NCBI GenBank assembly: GCA_028706835.1
Contig: JAQTVL010000323.1
Coordinates: 1-5,556 of the forward strand
Length of the DNA stretch: 5,556 nt
Source of the DNA: Phycisphaerae bacterium
GTDB taxonomy: Bacteria; Planctomycetota; Phycisphaerae; JAJVII01
Reading direction: 5' to 3'
Made by a program: the position numbers and the translations under genes
Notes under the pieces: generated by a model
Databases searched by the model: none
Told to the model about the DNA's origin: nothing
What the model saw: the letters and a program-made list of their open reading frames with translations, nothing else
Part shown: positions 1 through 3,231 of the stretch, piece by piece
Layout: each line of letters starts with the position of its first letter
Position numbering within the stretch: position 1 is the first letter of the stretch

Positions 1-13
1 TTGCGCCATGGGC

Positions 14-140
14 TAACACTACAGCGCAACTTCGTAGCACGGGCACCTTGCCCGTGGGTTTTCGGGGCCGGTACGGCCCCGAGAATCATGGGCGGGACGC
101 CCATGCTACGAAGAGCGGCCTATGTTGCGCTGTAGTGCTA
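14..140. repeat. Composite palindromic element: three hairpins inside nested inverted repeats (BIME-like)
   Basis: The outer inverted repeat is 14-30 against 124-140 (16 of 17 pair, including CACTACAGCGCAAC perfectly). The inner one is TTCGTAGCA (31-39) against TGCTACGAA (104-112). Inside lie three perfect hairpins: CACGGGCA-CCT-TGCCCGTG (38-56), TCGGGGCCG-GTA-CGGCCCCGA (62-82) and CATGGGCG-GGA-CGCCCATG (87-105). The first is directly preceded by GTAG (34-37). The third, read on the minus strand, is also directly preceded by GTAG (109-106). The right side carries 11 extra bases (113-123), eight of which pair with 149-156. A tetranucleotide GTAG 5' of a hairpin, in inverted pairs, is the known layout of REP/BIME elements handled by RAYT transposases. 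Assigning this element to that class is inference; the palindromes themselves are plain in the sequence. Confidence 0.8.
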
Positions 141-195
141 ATCCCTATGGCCGCTCCACGGCCTGGGGGGGGATGCGCGGCTACGGTCATGCACC

Positions 196-227
196 CGCGG
201 GTTCGCCGCCACGCGGGTTCGCCGCCA
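196..227. repeat. Tandem duplication of a 16-mer
   Basis: CGCGGGTTCGCCGCCA occurs twice back to back (196-211 and 212-227) with no mismatch. The following GCCGC-CACTT-GCGGC (221-235) can form a small hairpin. The repeat lies in the non-coding leader about 100 bases before the first gene. No function is evident; a recent slippage duplication is the simplest reading. Confidence 0.7.
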
Positions 228-250
228 CTTGCGGCGACAATCGGGGTTGG

Positions 251-274
251 GTAGACTGAAGCCGTCATTTCAGT
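251..274 (+). repeat. GTAG followed by a small hairpin
   Basis: GTAG (251-254) is directly followed by ACTGAA (255-260), an 8-base loop and TTCAGT (269-274). The arrangement matches the GTAG-hairpins of the other repeats in the window. The stem is only 6 bp and AT-rich, so chance is possible. It lies about 50 bases before the ATG of the first gene and could equally be a 5' leader structure. Confidence 0.3.
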
Positions 275-324
275 TCGGCGTGGCGGGGCATCATTTGTGA
301 CAGAAACCTTTTCGGGGGTGTGCC

Positions 325-2598
325 ATGAAATATCTGATCTACTCGCTATACGCCCTGGCGACGATGAGCGTCGCCGCGCTTGCCCAGGAAACCAGACCGG
401 ACGCGCACAACACGGCGCTGGCGGATGTGTTCTGCCAGGCGGCCAAGGCCGCGACCAACGCGGACCAGGCACTGGCTGCGGCTCGAAAGGCGCTGGAGGC
501 GGACGCCGAGCACCCGCTGGGCAATGTCCTGCTGGCGGACGCGCTGGCCAACAAGGGGGATCGTGACGCAGCCGTCAAGCAGTTGGCGACGGCGGAGGCG
601 GTGCTCGCCCGGGCCGGCGACGCCCCAGCCGAGGTCAAGACCAAACTCCAGGCTGTCCGCGACCGCCTGGTCACGCCGGGCAAACTCGGGCCGCGATGGG
701 AGGCGATCAAGAAGGACTTCGCCAACCGGTACGCCCGGCTGGGCGAGGAGCAGGCTGGCAATGGGCTGTTGTCGACCCATCTGGCGTTTGTCCGCGCCTG
801 CATGCTCCGGCCAAATGACTCGCAACTAACCGGCCAGCGGGATCGCTCCGGGCAGGGGCTGGCCAAGGTTCCCGCGGCGGCGGAGAAGGCGGACCCGGAG
901 GGCGCGAAGCTCCTGCACGGCCAGGCGGACAAGAATCTGTCGGCAGGGCAGTATGACCAGGCGCTGCCGCTGTTTAAGGCCGTGGTGTCTCTGGACGCCG
1001 GCGACGCGGATGCGTGGTGCGACCTGGGGACCTGCTGTCTGAAGGGCAAGGAGAAGAACGCGGCGTTGGCGACCGCCTGCCTGATGGAGGCCCGGACCCG
1101 ACTCGGGGACGAGCCGGACGACGATGCCGACAAGAAGTTGGACGCGCGGATTCGCCAGCAACTGGCCCAGGCCGATCCGAGGATGGACAAGCTGACCGCG
1201 ATCGACCAGGTGCTGCTGGCCTTGTGCAAACCCTTGATCGCGGACGCGACGAAGGCCGACGACAAGGTTACGGCTGAGCAGGCGGCGGCAACGGTATCGG
1301 CGGTGACGGGGCAGTCGCTATCGGTCGACTCCGCCGGCCCCGGGCCGATCCAGGCAGGCGAATGGGTCAACCTGTTGGACTACGTGGACGTTCGGAAAGA
1401 CTACCTGGCCTATGCAACCTTCGCGTGGAGAGAGGATGCCCTCCTCGCTTCGGGGGGAAGTTACGCGCCCCCGCCCCGCCTGGTATTCCCCTTGACGGTC
1501 GAGGGCGACTATGAAGTTCGTGTCGAGATCGAATGGCCTGGCAAGTCAAAGGATATCCTCGCCGTCCTGTGCCTTCCGGTCGGCCGGGAGAGCGTTCGGC
1601 TGATCATAAGGGACACATCCAGCGTGCTGTCGCAGATTCAAGGCGCCAGCGCGATCGACAAGAAGAACCCGACCGTCTTTGCGCATCCGAAGCTTACAAC
1701 GGACAAGAAATACACTGTATATGCGAGGGTGACCAGTTCCGGCAGATCGGCACGGGTCGAAACCAGGCTTGATGACCGCCCCTTCGTGCGTTGGGAGGGT
1801 GCGACGTCGGCGTTAGCATGGGTCGGTGCGGGAGGATGCACGTATGACCGGCCGCTTGTGAATCAGAAATGTCTCGCTCTATCGGCGCTCGCGACTGAGA
1901 CCCTGTATCACAAGGTCGAAATGCGATTGGGCCGCGGGAAGGCGACCTTGCTGCGGTCGCCGGCGCCGTATGTCAGCGGGTCGGGGAACCTGGCCGGCAG
2001 GATCGACCTCTCTTCACGCGACATCGACGTGCAATCCCCGGCGCAAGTGAAGGTGACGCGGAATCGCGACCACATTCTGATCGAGCCCAAGGATGTCAAG
2101 AGCGACGGAAACGTGCGATTGACGCTGGGCAACTTGAAGTTCGCGGAGAATACGCGGGCCGTCTGGAAGGTCGAGGTCGGCGGGGAAGGCGGCGTTCGGG
2201 CCGCGTTCGGCCCCGGGTGGACCACGGGCGGGCTGGCGATCGGCAAGACCGCTGTCGGGGGATGGCAGGCTTTTGACTGCCTCAAGGCTGCGGGGTGCGA
2301 GGTGTGGACGGAGGCGGCCGACAAGTTCGCCGAGGCGACACGCAGGGACGGAAACTACACGGTCTGCTTCGAGCGGCTGGGCAATGTGCAGAACTGCTGG
2401 GTCAACTCGATCAAGGTGATGGAAGCCAAGATGCCTGACGACCTGATGAACGCGGCGAAGCGCATGCCCCAGGACCTACTGATCGGCTGCGGGCAGAAGT
2501 GCGGGACCGTGAAACTGACACTGACGGAGCTCTACATCGGCAAGGACGCACCGCCGTATCCGCCGCCCGCCGCCACCCAGCCGGCGGGAACGCCGTAG
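325..2598 (+). CDS. Exported TPR-like and beta-sandwich protein of unknown function
   Basis: This 757-residue protein starts with a clear Sec signal peptide: a short n-region MKY, hydrophobic residues 4-17, and an Ala-Leu-Ala site with likely cleavage after A20. Residues about 30-115 and 190-260 are Ala-rich amphipathic helices with TPR-like spacing (for example YDQALPLFKAVVSLDAGDAD at 210-229). Residues about 345-545 begin GEWVNLLDYVDVRKD and continue as beta strands (GDYEVRVEIEW, LPVGRESVRLIIRD, YTVYARV). This pattern is seen in planctomycete proteins with a LamG-like or 3-keto-disaccharide-hydrolase-like (DUF1080) sandwich, and I assign it by resemblance only. Residues about 560-740 form a second beta-rich region. 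The tail is Pro/Ala/Thr-rich. There are 16 cysteines, with close pairs at 652/658 and 722/726. The ATG is supported by the signal peptide and by GGGGGTG at 314-320, a weak Shine-Dalgarno variant. No catalytic motif is recognised; an envelope or periplasmic binding or scaffold role is a guess. Confidence 0.9.
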   Translation: MKYLIYSLYALATMSVAALAQETRPDAHNTALADVFCQAAKAATNADQALAAARKALEADAEHPLGNVLLADALANKGDRDAAVKQLATAEAVLARAGDAPAEVKTKLQAVRDRLVTPGKLGPRWEAIKKDFANRYARLGEEQAGNGLLSTHLAFVRACMLRPNDSQLTGQRDRSGQGLAKVPAAAEKADPEGAKLLHGQADKNLSAGQYDQALPLFKAVVSLDAGDADAWCDLGTCCLKGKEKNAALATACLMEARTRLGDEPDDDADKKLDARIRQQLAQADPRMDKLTAIDQVLLALCKPLIADATKADDKVTAEQAAATVSAVTGQSLSVDSAGPGPIQAGEWVNLLDYVDVRKDYLAYATFAWREDALLASGGSYAPPPRLVFPLTVEGDYEVRVEIEWPGKSKDILAVLCLPVGRESVRLIIRDTSSVLSQIQGASAIDKKNPTVFAHPKLTTDKKYTVYARVTSSGRSARVETRLDDRPFVRWEGATSALAWVGAGGCTYDRPLVNQKCLALSALATETLYHKVEMRLGRGKATLLRSPAPYVSGSGNLAGRIDLSSRDIDVQSPAQVKVTRNRDHILIEPKDVKSDGNVRLTLGNLKFAENTRAVWKVEVGGEGGVRAAFGPGWTTGGLAIGKTAVGGWQAFDCLKAAGCEVWTEAADKFAEATRRDGNYTVCFERLGNVQNCWVNSIKVMEAKMPDDLMNAAKRMPQDLLIGCGQKCGTVKLTLTELYIGKDAPPYPPPAATQPAGTP

Positions 2599-2606
2599 GG
2601 GGAAGA

Positions 2607-2641
2607 CACACCTTGCCCGCCTGAAGGCGGGACAAGGTGTG
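2607..2641 (+). repeat. 15-bp hairpin just after the first gene
   Basis: CACACCTTG (2607-2615) pairs with CAAGGTGTG (2633-2641), and CCCGCC (2616-2621) pairs with GGCGGG (2626-2631). The loop is TGAA and one A (2632) is bulged. The hairpin begins 9 bases past the TAG stop. No T-run follows, so it is not a standard intrinsic terminator. It could protect the mRNA 3' end or be another palindromic repeat; ACCTTGCCCG is shared with the element near the left edge (46-54 region). Confidence 0.7.
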
Positions 2642-2659
2642 GCACCCGGGCACACTCAA

Positions 2660-2673
2660 GCCCCGAACGGGGC
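2660..2673 (+). repeat. Small hairpin, possible degenerate H1 arm of the composite repeat
   Basis: GCCCC-GAAC-GGGGC is a 5-bp stem (six if the G and C next to the AA are paired). It is followed by GGCGG, which resembles the 5-bp hairpin plus GRCGGC linker of the units at 2716 and 2924. No GTAG follows. It may be a decayed copy or chance in GC-rich DNA. Confidence 0.4.
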
Positions 2674-2681
2674 GGCGGAAA

Positions 2682-2704
2682 TAATAGGTGACTGTCCCCT
2701 ATTA
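2682..2704. repeat. Imperfect palindrome with AGGGGACA core
   Basis: The arms TAATAGGTGAC (2682-2692) and GTCCCCTATTA (2694-2704) pair with one mismatch around a single T. Read on the minus strand it contains AATAGGGGACA. Nearly the same 11-mer, AAAAGGGGACA, occurs on the plus strand in the palindrome at 2962-3008. A perfect 10-base palindrome CTATTAATAG (2707-2716) follows directly. Confidence 0.65.
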
Positions 2705-2715
2705 CCCTATTAATA

Positions 2716-2767
2716 GCCGCGGAGCGGCGGCGGCATGTAGCCTCAGGTGAGCGCAGCGAACCTGAGG
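2716..2767 (+). repeat. Two-hairpin REP-like unit, copy A
   Basis: The order is hairpin H1 GCCGC-GGA-GCGGC (2716-2728), linker GGCGGCAT, tetranucleotide GTAG (2737-2740), then hairpin H2. H2 has arms CCTCAGGT (2741-2748) and ACCTGAGG (2760-2767) around an 11-base loop. The same unit occurs inverted at 2924-2873 with 41 of 52 bases identical. Several of the differences are compensatory pairs in the two stems, which supports both hairpins as real, selected structures. A GTAG 5' of a hairpin is the known mark of REP sequences recognised by RAYT transposases. Confidence 0.8.
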
Positions 2768-2788
2768 ATCATCTCGCATCTGTTGGCC

Positions 2789-2849
2789 CAGCCTCGAAGA
2801 GGCGACGGCGCGGCAGCACGGCAACCTTGCCGTCGCCTCTTCGAGGCTG
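2789..2849. repeat. 21-bp perfect inverted repeat holding a third, diverged unit (copy B)
   Basis: The arms 2789-2809 and 2829-2849 are perfectly complementary over 21 bases, with a 19-base loop. Each arm can also fold on itself as GCCTC-GAA-GAGGC (2791-2803) or its complement (2835-2847). On the plus strand, that small hairpin is followed by GACGGC, then GCAG (2813-2816), then ACGGCA-ACCT-TGCCGT (2818-2833). This is the same order as in copies A and C, with GCAG in place of GTAG. The second hairpin resembles the one at 38-56 (CACGG and ACCTTGCC shared). It overlaps the right arm of the long stem, so the two folds exclude each other. Confidence 0.8.
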
Positions 2850-2872
2850 ACTAGTCTTCAGGGACCAGGCTC

Positions 2873-2924
2873 CCCCAGGTTCGCTACGCTCGCCTGGGGC
2901 TACACGCCGTCGGCCCTTCGGGCC
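2873..2924 (-). repeat. Two-hairpin REP-like unit, copy C (inverted)
   Basis: Read on the minus strand from 2924, the order is H1 GGCCC-GAA-GGGCC, linker GACGGCGT, GTAG (2903-2900), then H2 with arms CCCCAGG (2899-2893) and CCTGGGG (2879-2873) around a 13-base loop. It is the inverted partner of copy A. The pair is centred at 2820, within one base of the centre (2819) of the 21-bp hairpin between them, so the whole 209-base block is close to symmetrical. Confidence 0.8.
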
Positions 2925-2961
2925 TGAGATACGCCACGTCTTCTACAGAGCATGGAGGGAG

Positions 2962-3008
2962 AAAAAGGGGACATCCTTAATTTCCGGAAATTAAGGATGT
3001 CCCTTTTT
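2962..3008. terminator. Long palindrome with A5/T5 flanks, possible bidirectional terminator
   Basis: Bases 2968-3003 form a perfect 36-base palindrome. The stem continues through one unpaired G (2967) into AAAAA (2962-2966) opposite TTTTT (3004-3008). A stem followed by a T-run on both strands, placed between two convergent genes, fits a shared intrinsic terminator. It lies 363 bases after the first gene and 223 bases after the protease gene. The alternative is a palindromic repeat, since it shares AGGGGACA with 2682-2704 and closely resembles widespread palindromic intergenic repeats. Termination is not shown. Confidence 0.5.
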
Positions 3009-3026
3009 CGGGGCGGTACAGACTTC

Positions 3027-3056
3027 GGCCCGCCGGGGGGAGAGTCCCGGCGGGCC
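3027..3056. repeat. 11-bp GC-only hairpin
   Basis: GGCCCGCCGGG (3027-3037) and CCCGGCGGGCC (3046-3056) are perfectly complementary around an 8-base loop. No T-run follows on either side. It lies about 170 bases beyond the stop codon of the minus-strand protease gene and may be part of its 3' untranslated region or a further repeat. Confidence 0.65.
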
Positions 3057-3180
3057 GGTGGGCGAACTGCCGCTCCGATCGCTCACAACTCATGTGGGTC
3101 GGCCCGGAAGAAGCGCGGACCTTCGGTCCTGCGGCTAAACGAGGCGACATCCTTTACCCGGCCTCTGCGGCGTCTCCGCG

Positions 3181-3220
3181 TCCCCCCGTCTCCCCCTCGC
3201 CCGCTCTCCCACTCGCCCCC
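3181..3220 (-). other. G-tract cluster after the protease gene (possible G-quadruplex)
   Basis: The minus strand, which is the sense strand of the protease mRNA, carries G-runs of 5, 3, 3, 5 and 6 (complements of 3216-3220, 3208-3210, 3200-3202, 3192-3196 and 3182-3187), starting 12 bases past the stop codon. Four or more G-runs with short spacers meet the usual pattern for a G-quadruplex. Loops of 5 to 6 bases are within the usual limit. Formation is not shown and may only reflect local pyrimidine bias. Confidence 0.4.
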
Positions 3221-3231
3221 TCGCATTCGTT

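Larger units (their letters stand above)
2599..3231. other. Hairpin-dense convergent intergenic region, no gene
   Basis: These 633 bases separate the 3' ends of two convergent genes. Open frames here are short, lack recognisable protein features and run through the palindromes, so no gene is called. The content is, in order: hairpin 2607-2641, hairpin 2660-2673, imperfect palindrome 2682-2704, the composite repeat 2716-2924, long palindrome 2962-3008, hairpin 3027-3056, and a C-rich tract 3181-3220. Apart from the small hairpin at 3117-3129, nothing is seen in 3057-3180. Confidence 0.85.

Noticed and set aside
31..112. Cloverleaf-like fold that might be a tRNA or structured RNA gene
   Set aside because: The three arms are perfect stems of 8 to 9 bp with 3-base loops. 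There is no TTCNANNC T-arm, no 7-base anticodon loop and no CCA end. The inverted GTAG-hairpin layout fits a palindromic repeat better.
196..227. CRISPR-like repeat
   Set aside because: There are only two copies of a 16-mer, directly adjacent, with no spacers.
48..254. 68-codon open frame across the left palindromic element
   Set aside because: The translation (HGRDAHAT and similar) is the typical spurious product of this kind of repeat.
339..1370. 343-codon open frame on the minus strand inside the first gene
   Set aside because: It is antisense to a gene with a clear signal peptide. Its product is Ser/Ala/Arg-rich low-complexity sequence without domains, as expected from the opposite strand of GC-rich coding DNA.
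2607..2641. Intrinsic terminator of the first gene
   Set aside because: The hairpin is strong and well placed but no T-run follows, so it was listed as a hairpin only.
3117..3129. Further H1-like hairpin (GGACC-GAA-GGTCC on the minus strand)
   Set aside because: The stem and GAA loop fit, but neither the GRCGGC linker nor GTAG follows. Too little to call a copy.
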